From Desulfovibrionaceae bacterium (GTDB taxonomy: Bacteria > Pseudomonadota > Gammaproteobacteria > Burkholderiales > Burkholderiaceae_C): a DNA stretch of 14,716 nucleotides. Below, one piece after another: positions 1 through 6,326 of this stretch (positions are counted from its first letter, which is position 1; each line of letters starts with the position of its first letter). The position numbers were made by a program, and so were the translations under genes. The stretch lies in assembly GCA_009778355.1 (NCBI GenBank), contig WRJY01000315.1, positions 1 to 14,716 of the forward strand, given 5' to 3'. A model generated the notes under the pieces. That model was not told where the DNA came from. It saw only the letters and a program-made list of their open reading frames with translations, and ran no database searches.

Positions 1-149
1 GTGGCGTCCAGCGCCGGGTGCTCGACGATGGCGGTCACCGCCACCGATTTCATGCCGGCGGCGAAAGCGCCCAGCGGCGCTGCCATCAACCCGGACGCCA
101 AGGCCAGCGCGCTCAGGCGCAGAACGGTTCTCTTACTGGTGGACAACAT
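1..149 (-). CDS. ABC transporter substrate-binding protein (TrpX/DUF534-like), 5' part only
   Basis: This is the N-terminal 49 codons of a gene that continues beyond position 1. The ATG (147–149 on the complement) follows a GAGGAG Shine-Dalgarno at about 153–159. The start reads MLSTSKRTVLRLSALALASG, a basic head plus hydrophobic core typical of a Sec signal peptide. Cleavage is likely after the AFA at residues 29–31. The mature start, around KSVAVTAIVEHPALDA, is the hallmark of the ABC_sub_bind family (PF04392, DUF534/TrpX), periplasmic binding proteins for amino-acid-like or aromatic ligands. The membrane and ATPase subunits would be expected further left, outside the window. The ligand cannot be inferred from 49 residues. 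The gene is separated from the BLUF gene by about 330 bp and is probably its own transcription unit. Confidence 0.75.
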   Translation of the reverse strand, partial: MLSTSKRTVLRLSALALASGLMAAPLGAFAAGMKSVAVTAIVEHPALDA

Positions 150-476
150 GGGTCTCCTCACTCAAAAAGCGGATCAAGTCTCGAAGTATGCCGCGCCCAG
201 CGCGGTAATTGGAGTGGATCCAGCAAATCCCCACGCTTGCTGATCTTCCGATGGGATCAAGGCGCGATCTTGCGCAGTATCCAGAAGACAGCGTTGATAA
301 AGGAGCGGTTGTCGCAGGCGATGCCGCTCCAGGTGCCTTCACGCCCTGAAAGGCGTGGCTCCATGCGAGCGGCTGATGAAGTCATATGCCAAGCATCGCA
401 TATCTGGCTCAATTCGCAGCCAATCTTTTCGTGACGACATTATCCATGTCAACCACTTTCCCAAACGGGACTTGTT
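150..476. other. Intergenic region between BLUF gene and substrate-binding protein gene
   Basis: I see no credible gene in these 327 bp. Short ORFs on both strands lack a ribosome binding site and coding character. Three inverted repeats stand out. One is GGAGCGG/CCGCTCC at 302–308 and 324–330 (listed separately). CACGCC/GGCGTG lies at 340–345 and 352–357. A tight hairpin CCGCGC-CCA-GCGCGG at 191–205 would fall in the leader of the substrate-binding protein mRNA. No confident sigma-70 promoter for that gene was found. Confidence 0.5.
302..330 (-). terminator. Possible intrinsic terminator after folE–BLUF
   Basis: Read on the minus strand, a 7-bp stem GGAGCGG/CCGCTCC encloses a smaller TCGC/GCGA stem and is followed by TTTATC. 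It lies about 147 nt past the BLUF stop codon. The U-tract is short and interrupted, so efficiency may be low. The position, between the operon end and the next gene, is what makes it a reasonable call. Confidence 0.35.
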
Positions 477-899
477 TCACGTATGCCCAACGATATTGGC
501 CGTGGCCATCAGCTCTTCCAGCAAGGCCATCGACACCTTGCCGGAAACGCTGTAGGGGTCGAGTTCGGCGCGTTCGGCATACTTGATGAGCACACTGGCG
601 TTGACGCGGCTGGCGTCCACCAGGCCCATGGTCCAGGCGCCGAAGCGGCGCTCGGCGATTTCTTCGTAGTGCAGCAGGATCACGTCCTTGTGGCGCGGGC
701 TGCGCTGAATGGCGCCGTACAGGTCGCTGACGGTCTGCCTGCCGCCCTCGATGGCCTGCATGAAAACGCCGCCGCCATAGGCCAGGATGCCGGTGATGCC
801 GCTGGCCTGGTTGTGCGCGCGGGCGGTTTCGAGAATGGCCTGGACGGTGGCATGACTGGCATCCACGGCGCGGCTGGCGTAAAGCAGTCGGACAAGCAT
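477..899 (-). CDS. BLUF-domain blue-light sensor (FAD-binding)
   Basis: This 140-residue stand-alone BLUF protein would sense blue light through non-covalently bound FAD. The domain fills residues 1 to about 92, opening with MLVRLLYASRA. The key flavin-network residues of the family are visible: Tyr7, Asn30, Gln48 (in VFMQAIEG), Trp89 and Met91 (in GAWTMG), in the positions of AppA Tyr21/Asn45/Gln63/Trp104/Met106. The remaining 45 residues look helical, as in short PixD/BlrB/BlsA-type proteins, and contain no recognisable output enzyme, so signalling should be by protein–protein contact. The ATG at 899 lies 5 nt beyond the folE stop, and the longer upstream reading frame merely shadows folE. 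The partner is unknown; FolE is the obvious candidate from position, which is inference. Photochemical competence is well supported by the residues. Confidence 0.92.
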   Translation of the reverse strand: MLVRLLYASRAVDASHATVQAILETARAHNQASGITGILAYGGGVFMQAIEGGRQTVSDLYGAIQRSPRHKDVILLHYEEIAERRFGAWTMGLVDASRVNASVLIKYAERAELDPYSVSGKVSMALLEELMATANIVGHT

Positions 900-904
900 G
901 GTCT

Positions 905-1630
905 TCAGGTTTTTTGGGGAATGAGGGCCAGGAACTCGCGCCGCAAATTCATGTCCTTGAGGAACACGCCGCGCATGACGGAGTTGATCATCCGGCTGTC
1001 CATGTCTTTCACGCCGCGCCAGGCCATGCAGTAGTGCGTGGCCTGCATGACGATGGCCAGCCCGTCGGGCTTGGTCTTGGCCTGAATGCAGTCGGCCAGT
1101 TGCACCACGGCTTCTTCCTGTATCTGCGGGCGGCCCATGATCCATTCGGCCAGCCGGGCGTATTTGGACAGGCCGATGACGTTGGTGTGTTCGTTGGGCA
1201 GCACGCCAATCCACACCCGCCCGATGACGGGGCACAGGTGGTGGCTGCAGGCCGAGCGCACGGTGATGGGGCCGACGATCATCAACTCGTTCAGCCGCTC
1301 GGTGTTGGGAAATTCGGTAATGGCCGGCGCCTTGACGTAGCGGCCCTTGAACACCTCGGCCACGTACATCTTGGCCACGCGCCGCGCGGTGTCGGCGCTG
1401 TTGTGGTCGCGTTCGGTGTCGATCACCAGGCTGTCGAGCACGCCCTGCATCTTGACGGTGACTTCGTCGAGCAGCGCGTCCAGCTCGCCCGGTTGCACGA
1501 AGTCGGCGATGTTGTCGTTGGCGTTGAAACGCTTGCGCGCGGCCTTGATCCGCTCGCGGATCTTGACGGAGACGGGCGTGCCCTCGGCGGCGGCGGCGCT
1601 GGCGGGGGGAAGGTCGGGTTGCGGCTTCAT
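905..1630 (-). CDS. folE: GTP cyclohydrolase 1
   Basis: FolE converts GTP to 7,8-dihydroneopterin triphosphate plus formate, the first committed step of folate (and pterin) synthesis, as a cytoplasmic zinc-dependent homodecamer. Of 241 residues, about the first 25 are a low-complexity Pro/Ala-rich head. The core shows the zinc ligands Cys128 and His131 in SACSHHLCP, catalytic His130, and Cys201 in HYCMAWRG, matching E. coli Cys110/His113/His112/Cys181. The SHHLCP form differs from the more common EHHLLP and marks a subgroup that, from memory, also occurs in Pseudomonas. GVKDMDS and the C-terminal REFLALI block are also typical. The ATG at 1630 has no clear Shine-Dalgarno and lies 22 nt after the EEP stop, suggesting coupling in one transcript with nudB and EEP upstream and BLUF downstream. 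Confidence 0.96.
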   Translation of the reverse strand: MKPQPDLPPASAAAAEGTPVSVKIRERIKAARKRFNANDNIADFVQPGELDALLDEVTVKMQGVLDSLVIDTERDHNSADTARRVAKMYVAEVFKGRYVKAPAITEFPNTERLNELMIVGPITVRSACSHHLCPVIGRVWIGVLPNEHTNVIGLSKYARLAEWIMGRPQIQEEAVVQLADCIQAKTKPDGLAIVMQATHYCMAWRGVKDMDSRMINSVMRGVFLKDMNLRREFLALIPQKT

Positions 1631-1652
1631 CGGCTGCGATGGTAGTTGAATT

Positions 1653-2390
1653 TCAGGCTGGCATACGGAACTCGGCGATCAGCGGCAGATGGTCGGACAT
1701 GCTGCCCCAGGCGCGCCCGCGCGGCGCGGCCAGGCTGAGCGGGCACAGGCCGCGAGCGTAGATGTGGTCGAGCTGCGCCACCGGCAGGCGCGAGGGGTAG
1801 GTGAGCGTGCGCGGGCCGGCGAAGGCGTGCAGCGAATCGACGCGCAGCGCCTGGCGCACGCGCGTGCCCCAATCGTTGAAGTCGCCGGCCACCACCACCG
1901 GCGCGTCGAGCCCGATCTCGCGCGCGATGTAGCGCCGAAGCTGCTGAGTCTGGCGCTGGCGGCTGCCCGGAATCAAGCCGAAGTGGACCACGATCACGTG
2001 CAGCAAGCTGCCGGCCACCCGCACCTCGGCGTGCAGCAGGCCGCGCTGCTCGAAGCGGTGGTCGGAGATGTCCTCGTGCCGATGCCGCACCACCGGCCAG
2101 CGCGACAGCAGCGCGTTGCCGTGCTCGCCGTGGCGGGTGACGGCGTTGGTGCGGTACACGGACTGGTAGCCCTCGGGCGCCAGAAATTCGGCCTGCGGCA
2201 GATCGGGCCAGTGGGCAAAGCGCCGCGCCTCGCGCCGGTTGGCGGCGCGCACCTCTTGCAGGCACACGATGTCGGCGTCCAGCGTTTCAATGGCCAGCGC
2301 CAGATTGTGAATCTCCAGCCGCCGCGCCGGGCCGATGCCCTGCACGCCCTTGTGGATGTTGTAGGTGGCGATGCGCAATATTTGAGACAT
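1653..2390 (-). CDS. Endonuclease/exonuclease/phosphatase (EEP) family protein
   Basis: This 245-residue EEP/DNase I-fold phosphoesterase is related to the E. coli YbhP group. Metal and catalytic motifs appear in order: Asn11 in ATYNIHKG, Glu46 in CLQEVR, His136 in VVHFGL, Asp170/Asn172 in GDFNDW, Asp208 in QLDHIYAR, and Asp233–His234 in MSDHLPL. Together they form a complete Mg2+-dependent active site. The substrate is unknown: members act on DNA, inositol phosphates, sphingomyelin or other phosphoesters. The start chosen (MSQILRIATYN) is where the fold begins. The frame stays open upstream through three 84-bp repeats to an ATG at 2642 that overlaps the nudB stop, so an 84-residue Gly/Ala-rich N-terminal extension is possible but probably not native. 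No signal peptide is seen, so the protein is likely cytoplasmic. It sits between two folate-pathway genes. Confidence 0.88.
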   Translation of the reverse strand: MSQILRIATYNIHKGVQGIGPARRLEIHNLALAIETLDADIVCLQEVRAANRREARRFAHWPDLPQAEFLAPEGYQSVYRTNAVTRHGEHGNALLSRWPVVRHRHEDISDHRFEQRGLLHAEVRVAGSLLHVIVVHFGLIPGSRQRQTQQLRRYIAREIGLDAPVVVAGDFNDWGTRVRQALRVDSLHAFAGPRTLTYPSRLPVAQLDHIYARGLCPLSLAAPRGRAWGSMSDHLPLIAEFRMPA

Positions 2391-2642
2391 GTCGCCCCCA
2401 CGCTCCACGCCTGCGGCTGTTACGCTGCCCCCCGAGGGGGCTTGCCCGCCTTGGGACGGCCCGGCGGCGCTCATATCGCCCCCACGCTCCACGCCTGCGG
2501 CTGTTGCGCTGCCCCCCGAGGGGGCCTTCGCGCCTTGGGGCGGCCCGGCGGCGGGCAGGTCGCCCCCACGCTCCACGCCTGCGGCTGTTACGCTGCCCCC
2601 CGAGGGGGCTTGCCCGCCTTGGGGCGGCCCGGCGGCGCTCAT
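2391..2642. repeat. Three tandem 84-bp GC-rich palindromic repeats
   Basis: Units start at 2391, 2475 and 2559 with a period of exactly 84 bp. Units 1 and 3 are nearly identical; unit 2 differs at a handful of positions near its right end. Each unit holds two hairpins: GCCCCC-CGA-GGGGGC, and CCGCC/GGCGG around a TTGG or TTGGG-type loop (imperfect in units 1 and 2). Because 84 is a multiple of three and no stop arises, the array stays open in the minus-strand frame of the EEP gene, encoding a 28-residue Gly/Ala/Pro-rich unit three times. It resembles the REP-like intergenic palindromes I associate with Comamonadaceae genomes (recognition from memory, not searched). Confidence 0.9.
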
Positions 2643-3127
2643 GCGGCCCCCACGGCGGCAAAGCGCGGCAGCAACAGGCAGGCTTCGGCGTTGGTGGGCG
2701 AAAAGCAGCGGTCGGCTGCTTCGCGCCAGGGCAGCCAAACCAGGTGCGTGTGCTCGCGCGGGTTCAGGCGCACCGGCGTGCCGGCGGGCACGCGCAGGCC
2801 GAACACGTGCTCGGTGTTGCGCGTTACCCCAGGCGCGTAGCGCGCGCGCCAGCGCGGATAGATGTCGTAGCGGTTTTCAATGCGCCAGTCGGTCAGCGCG
2901 CAGCCGGGGGCTTGGGCGTCGATGCCGGTTTCCTCGCCCACCTCGCGCGCGGCGGTAACGGCCAGCGGCTCATCGGGCGTGTTTTTGCTGCCGGTGACGG
3001 ACTGCCAGAAGTCGGCCTCGACATCGGCGCGGCGCATCAGCAGCACGTCGAGCGCGCCGGTATGAATCACCACCAGCACCGATTCCGGCAGTTTGTAGCG
3101 GACACGGATTGGCGCGCAAGACTCCAT
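2639..3127 (-). CDS. nudB: Dihydroneopterin triphosphate diphosphatase (Nudix)
   Basis: NudB removes pyrophosphate from 7,8-dihydroneopterin triphosphate, the product of FolE, giving the monophosphate used for dihydroneopterin and folate. The 162-residue protein has the subfamily signature FWQSVTGS at residues 40–47, followed by the Nudix box at residues 46–69. The box ends in REVGEETGI, with Glu62, Glu65 and Glu66 as metal ligands. The Gly-to-Glu spacing is GX6E rather than the canonical GX5E, a one-residue insertion. The C-terminal part, with TEHVFGLRVP and EHTHLVWLPW, also fits NudB. The ATG at 3127 begins MESCAPIRVRYKLPESVLVV, the expected family start. Its TGA overlaps an in-frame ATG that opens the repeat array. 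It lies 17 nt after the yqjK-like gene and two genes before folE, consistent with shared folate function. Confidence 0.93.
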   Translation of the reverse strand: MESCAPIRVRYKLPESVLVVIHTGALDVLLMRRADVEADFWQSVTGSKNTPDEPLAVTAAREVGEETGIDAQAPGCALTDWRIENRYDIYPRWRARYAPGVTRNTEHVFGLRVPAGTPVRLNPREHTHLVWLPWREAADRCFSPTNAEACLLLPRFAAVGAA

Positions 3128-3144
3128 GATGGCGGCTGGCTGCG

Positions 3145-3474
3145 TCAGAGCCGGCGCAGCAAACCGTTGACGGCGGGCCGCACGCGCCGCCACACCTGCC
3201 ACAGCGACCACGCGCGCAGCCCCAGGTTCAACATGGCGCGTGGCCGCGCCAGCGCCGCGCCGGCCAGCACAACGCCCAGCAACAGCGTCAGGTGGCGGTA
3301 GTCGCGGTGCAGGCCGCGCGCGGCCCGCACGCCGCCGCGCACGCGATCGACCGCGCGCAAGCCTGGCCGCAGCACCTGCGCGCGGGCGGCGATTTGTTCG
3401 CGCAACTGCATCGAGCGCAGGCGCAATTGCTCCTTGCGCGCGGCCAGACCAGGGCCTCGATCCGGGTGGCTCAC
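3145..3474 (-). CDS. YqjK-like small protein
   Basis: This is a 109-residue basic protein of the YqjK type. It starts with GTG (3472–3474 complement), and this GTGA overlaps the TGA of the preceding holin-like gene by 4 bp, a translational-coupling arrangement that fixes the start. Residues 9–35 are rich in Arg, Gln and Glu and probably helical (AARKEQLRLRSMQLREQI, as in YqjK proteins). One hydrophobic segment lies at residues 62–78 (LTLLLGVVLAGAALA). The C-terminus is strongly basic (WRRVRPAVNGLLRRL). No enzymatic motif is visible. In E. coli yqjD-yqjE-yqjK occur together, and the same order here is the main support for the name. The function in detail is unknown; a role at the inner membrane in stress or stationary phase is inference from context. 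Confidence 0.75.
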   Translation of the reverse strand: MSHPDRGPGLAARKEQLRLRSMQLREQIAARAQVLRPGLRAVDRVRGGVRAARGLHRDYRHLTLLLGVVLAGAALARPRAMLNLGLRAWSLWQVWRRVRPAVNGLLRRL

Positions 3475-3851
3475 GGGCGCAGCCTTTCATGGTCGCGGCG
3501 CAACTCCTCGCGCGTGGCAGCGAACATCTGGCCGCCCCGGCGGGCGCGCAACCAGGCTGCCAGAACCAGGCCGCTGAACAAAAAAATCGCCGTGAAAACC
3601 CCCAACGCCAGCAGGCGCTGCGAGTCCCACCACAGCACGGTGAGAAAAACCGCCAGAAAAACCAGGCCGAAGCCTACGAATACCGCCGCCAGCGCGGCCA
3701 GCACGGCCATCCAGGTCAGGCGCGCAAGCTCCTGCCGCGCTTCGAGCGTGAACAGCTCCAGGCGCACCTGCGCCAGTTCGGACACGTCGGCCAGCAGGCC
3801 GCGCACGCGCGCGGCGGTGCTGGCGTCGCCGTCGTCGGATGACCGGCTCAT
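3471..3851 (-). CDS. Holin-like membrane protein of the YqjE / Phage_holin_3_6 family
   Basis: The 126-residue protein has two strong transmembrane segments, about 46–72 (TWMAVLAALAAVFVGFGLVF) and 79–101 (RLLALGVFTAIFLFSGLVLA), with charged ends. The N-terminal amphipathic stretch RVRGLLADVSELAQVRLELF is characteristic of Phage_holin_3_6/YqjE (PF07332). Despite the family name these chromosomal proteins are not phage lysis proteins, and nothing phage-like surrounds this one. It starts at the ATG at 3851, about 40 nt after the DUF883 gene, with only a weak GAGG ribosome binding site. It overlaps the yqjK-like GTG start by 4 bp, so the three genes are likely one unit. Its biochemical function is not known. 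Confidence 0.85.
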   Translation of the reverse strand: MSRSSDDGDASTAARVRGLLADVSELAQVRLELFTLEARQELARLTWMAVLAALAAVFVGFGLVFLAVFLTVLWWDSQRLLALGVFTAIFLFSGLVLAAWLRARRGGQMFAATREELRRDHERLRP

Positions 3852-3891
3852 GATCCGGCGCGATGCCTCGGCAAACCCATGACCGCGGCGA

Positions 3892-4218
3892 TCAGCGGCG
3901 GCCGATCAGCACGCCGATCAGCAGGCCCACCGTGGCGGCGATGCCGATCGACGACCAGGGGTTGTCGTGCACGTAATCGTCGGCGGCGTTGGCGGCTTGG
4001 CGGGCGCGCTCGCGGCTGGCGGCGCTGATGTCGGCCAGCTTCTCGCGCGCCAGCATCAGGTTCTCCCTGGCGCGGGCGCGCAGCTCGGCCAGCTTGCCAT
4101 CGGCCTGGTCGGCGGTGGCGGCCAGCAGGTCCTCGGCGTCGGATATCACGCGGCGCAAGTTGGCAACCAGTTGCTCCTTGGTTTCGGCAGCCGAATCGGC
4201 GAGATCGGAATAGTTCAT
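3892..4218 (-). CDS. DUF883 family (ElaB/YqjD-like) tail-anchored membrane protein
   Basis: This is a 108-residue protein of the ElaB/YqjD/YgaM family. Residues 10–80 form a long charged, Ala-rich helix with coiled-coil character (KEQLVANLRRVISDAEDLLA, ARENLMLAREKLADISAASR). The family signature DDYVHDNPWSSIG at 80–92 follows, then a single C-terminal transmembrane segment (about 91–106) ending in GRR. In E. coli, YqjD and ElaB bind ribosomes through the soluble part and tether them to the inner membrane in stationary phase; the same role here is inferred from family membership. The ATG at 4218 is preceded by a strong AAGGAGAG Shine-Dalgarno (4224–4231) with 5-nt spacing. It heads the DUF883–holin–YqjK set and probably has its own promoter in the 286-bp gap after aspS. 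Confidence 0.92.
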   Translation of the reverse strand: MNYSDLADSAAETKEQLVANLRRVISDAEDLLAATADQADGKLAELRARARENLMLAREKLADISAASRERARQAANAADDYVHDNPWSSIGIAATVGLLIGVLIGRR

Positions 4219-4223
4219 GAAGG

Positions 4224-4248
4224 CTCTCCTTGGGGAAAATTTATCGTA
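4224..4248 (-). promoter_or_regulatory. Strong RBS and tentative -10 for the DUF883 gene
   Basis: On the minus strand a TACGAT hexamer (4243–4248) could serve as a -10, with a poor TTCCGC -35 17 bp upstream. The AAGGAGAG ribosome binding site at 4224–4231 is clear. The RBS is well supported; the promoter is only a candidate. Confidence 0.4.
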
Positions 4249-4416
4249 ACAGATGCGCCGCCCATGCGGAACGAAAAGCGGGCGCGCTCACCAAAGCCGC
4301 CCCGGCCACTTGCGTCGTTGCCGAGTGACCGCTGGAGCGCCTGTCCGTTTCACCACGAGTTGATGGGGGCGCCGGCCACATCGAACGTGTAGCATAGCGT
4401 CAAGCTTTTGTGGTTT

Positions 4417-4501
4417 CTTGCTCTTTTCGCTCCGGCTGTTGGGCCTGCCCCGCTATCGCAAAGAGCAAGCGGCGGCGGAAAGCAAGTCTTGCAAGAGCGG
4501 G
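4417..4501. repeat. Two overlapping inverted repeats downstream of aspS
   Basis: A perfect 10-bp inverted repeat, CTTGCTCTTT (4417–4426) and AAAGAGCAAG (4460–4469), encloses a 33-nt loop. A second pair, CCCGCT (4448–4453) and AGCGGG (4496–4501), interlocks with it, so an RNA can form only one of the two without a pseudoknot. A palindrome TCTTGCAAGA lies at 4487–4496. Neither strand shows the T-run of a simple intrinsic terminator. This may be the aspS transcript end or an attenuator-like leader; the function is unproven. Confidence 0.5.
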
Positions 4502-4504
4502 ACT

Positions 4505-6298
4505 TCAGGTTGGCAGCGGGTTGCGCAAGCGGATGTGCAACTCGCGCAACTGCTTTTCATCCACCGGGCTGGGCGCCTGGGTCAGCAGGCATTGGGCGCG
4601 CTGGGTCTTGGGGAAGGCGATGACGTCGCGGATGGACTCGGCGCCGGTCATCAGCGTGACCAGCCGGTCCAGGCCGAAGGCCAGGCCGCCGTGCGGCGGC
4701 GCGCCGTATTGCAGCGCGTCGAGCAAAAAGCCGAATTTGGCTTGCGCTTCCTCGGGTCCGATTTTGAGCGCGGCGAACACCTTGCTCTGCACCTCGGCAC
4801 GGTGGATGCGCACCGAGCCGCCGCCGAGTTCCCAGCCGTTGAGCACCATGTCGTAGGCCTTGGCGACGCACTGGCCGGGGTCGGTGTCCATGTAGTCCTC
4901 GTGGCCGTCCTTGGGCGCGGTGAAGGGGTGGTGCACGGCGTTCCAGCGGCGCTCGTCCTCGTCGAACTCGAACATCGGGAAATCGACCACCCACAGCGGC
5001 GCCCAGCGGTTCTCGAACAGGCCGGTCTTTTTGGCGAAGTCGGAGTGGCCGATTTTCAGGCGCAGCGCGCCAATGGCGTCGTTGACTGTTTTTGCCTTGT
5101 CGGCGCCGAAGAACAGGATGTCGCCGTCCCGCGCACCGGTGCGCTCCAGAATGGCCGCCAGCGCCGCGTCGTGCAGATTCTTGACGACCGGGCTTTGCAG
5201 ACCGTCGCGCCCCTTGGCGGCCTCGTTGACCTTGATCCAGGCCAGTCCCTTGGCGCCGTAGATTTTGACGAAGTCGGTGTAGCCGTCGATTTCGCCGCGG
5301 CTGATCTGGCTGCCGCCGGGCACGCGCAAGGCCACCACGCGGCCGCCCGGCGTGGTGGCCGGGCCGCTGAAGACCTTGAAATCGACGTCTTTCATCACGT
5401 CGGTCAGTTCGGTGAACGCCAGCTTGACGCGCAAGTCCGGCTTGTCGGAGCCGTATTGGCGCATGGCCTCGGCGTAGGGCATGACCGGGAAATGCCCCAG
5501 ATCGACGCCCAGCGCCTGCTTGAACACGCGCACGATCATGCCCTGGAACAGATCGCGGATTTCCTGCTCGGTCAAAAACGAAGTCTCGATGTCGATCTGC
5601 GTGAACTCCGGCTGGCGGTCGGCGCGCAGGTCTTCGTCGCGAAAGCATTTGGTGATCTGGTAATAGCGGTCGTAGCCGGCCACCATCAACAGTTGCTTGA
5701 ACAACTGCGGCGACTGCGGCAGCGCGAAAAACTGGCCATCGTGCACGCGGCTGGGCACCAGGTAATCGCGCGCGCCTTCGGGCGTGCTCTTGGTGAGCAT
5801 GGGCGTCTCGATATCGACGAAGCCGTGTTCGTCGAGGAACTTGCGCGCCTCCATCGCCACGCGGTAGCGCAACATCAGGTTGTGCTGCATGTAGGGGCGG
5901 CGCAAATCGAGCACGCGGTGCGTCAGGCGGGTGGTTTCCGACAGGTTGTCGTCGTCCAGTTGGAACGGCGGCGTGACCGACGGGTTGAGCACCGTCAACT
6001 CGTGGCACAGCACCTCGATCTGGCCGCTTTTCAGGCCGTCGTTGGCAGTGCCTTCGGGGCGCGCGCGCACCACGCCCTTGACCTGAATGCAGAACTCGTT
6101 GCGCAAATCCTCGGCGGTCTTGAACATGCCGGGCCGGTCGGGGTCGCACACCACCTGCACGTAACCTTCGCGGTCGCGCAGGTCAACGAAGATCACGCCG
6201 CCGTGGTCGCGCCGGCGGTTGACCCAGCCGCACAGGGTGACGCTTTGGCCGGTCAGCGCCTCGGTGACGAGGCCGCAGTAATGGGAACGCATGGGCAT
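4505..6298 (-). CDS. aspS: Aspartate–tRNA ligase (probably non-discriminating, Asp/Asn)
   Basis: This class II aminoacyl-tRNA synthetase of 597 residues is full length for bacterial AspRS. Residues 1–105 form the OB-fold anticodon-binding domain (LCGWVNRRRDHGGVIF). Motif 2 is FRDEDLRADRQPEFTQIDIE at 219–238, the GAD insertion follows in the middle, and motif 3 is GLAFGLDRL at 538–546. His32 and Gly83 correspond, after a one-residue offset, to His31 and Gly82 of Pseudomonas aeruginosa AspRS, which are reported to permit tRNA-Asn recognition; E. coli has Leu and Lys there. This suggests Asp-tRNA-Asn formation followed by GatCAB amidation. Two starts are possible, MPM at 6298 or the next Met at 6292 (MRSHYCG, as in E. 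coli); neither has a strong Shine-Dalgarno. It follows the DUF502 gene by 28 nt. Confidence 0.97.
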   Translation of the reverse strand: MPMRSHYCGLVTEALTGQSVTLCGWVNRRRDHGGVIFVDLRDREGYVQVVCDPDRPGMFKTAEDLRNEFCIQVKGVVRARPEGTANDGLKSGQIEVLCHELTVLNPSVTPPFQLDDDNLSETTRLTHRVLDLRRPYMQHNLMLRYRVAMEARKFLDEHGFVDIETPMLTKSTPEGARDYLVPSRVHDGQFFALPQSPQLFKQLLMVAGYDRYYQITKCFRDEDLRADRQPEFTQIDIETSFLTEQEIRDLFQGMIVRVFKQALGVDLGHFPVMPYAEAMRQYGSDKPDLRVKLAFTELTDVMKDVDFKVFSGPATTPGGRVVALRVPGGSQISRGEIDGYTDFVKIYGAKGLAWIKVNEAAKGRDGLQSPVVKNLHDAALAAILERTGARDGDILFFGADKAKTVNDAIGALRLKIGHSDFAKKTGLFENRWAPLWVVDFPMFEFDEDERRWNAVHHPFTAPKDGHEDYMDTDPGQCVAKAYDMVLNGWELGGGSVRIHRAEVQSKVFAALKIGPEEAQAKFGFLLDALQYGAPPHGGLAFGLDRLVTLMTGAESIRDVIAFPKTQRAQCLLTQAPSPVDEKQLRELHIRLRNPLPT

Positions 6299-6326
6299 GG
6301 CAATGGACTTTCTGGAAAAACGGTGT

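Noticed and set aside
340..357. CACGCC/GGCGTG inverted repeat as a terminator
   Set aside because: The stem is only 6 bp and no T-run follows on either strand.
1689..2840. 383-codon plus-strand frame across the EEP gene and repeats
   Set aside because: It is antisense to the EEP gene and the tandem repeats. Its repeated HACGCYAAPRGG-like segments merely reflect the 84-bp units.
3471..3851. Prophage remnant, suggested by the holin family name
   Set aside because: Chromosomal YqjE-type proteins share this domain and normally sit with YqjD and YqjK, as here. No other phage gene is present.
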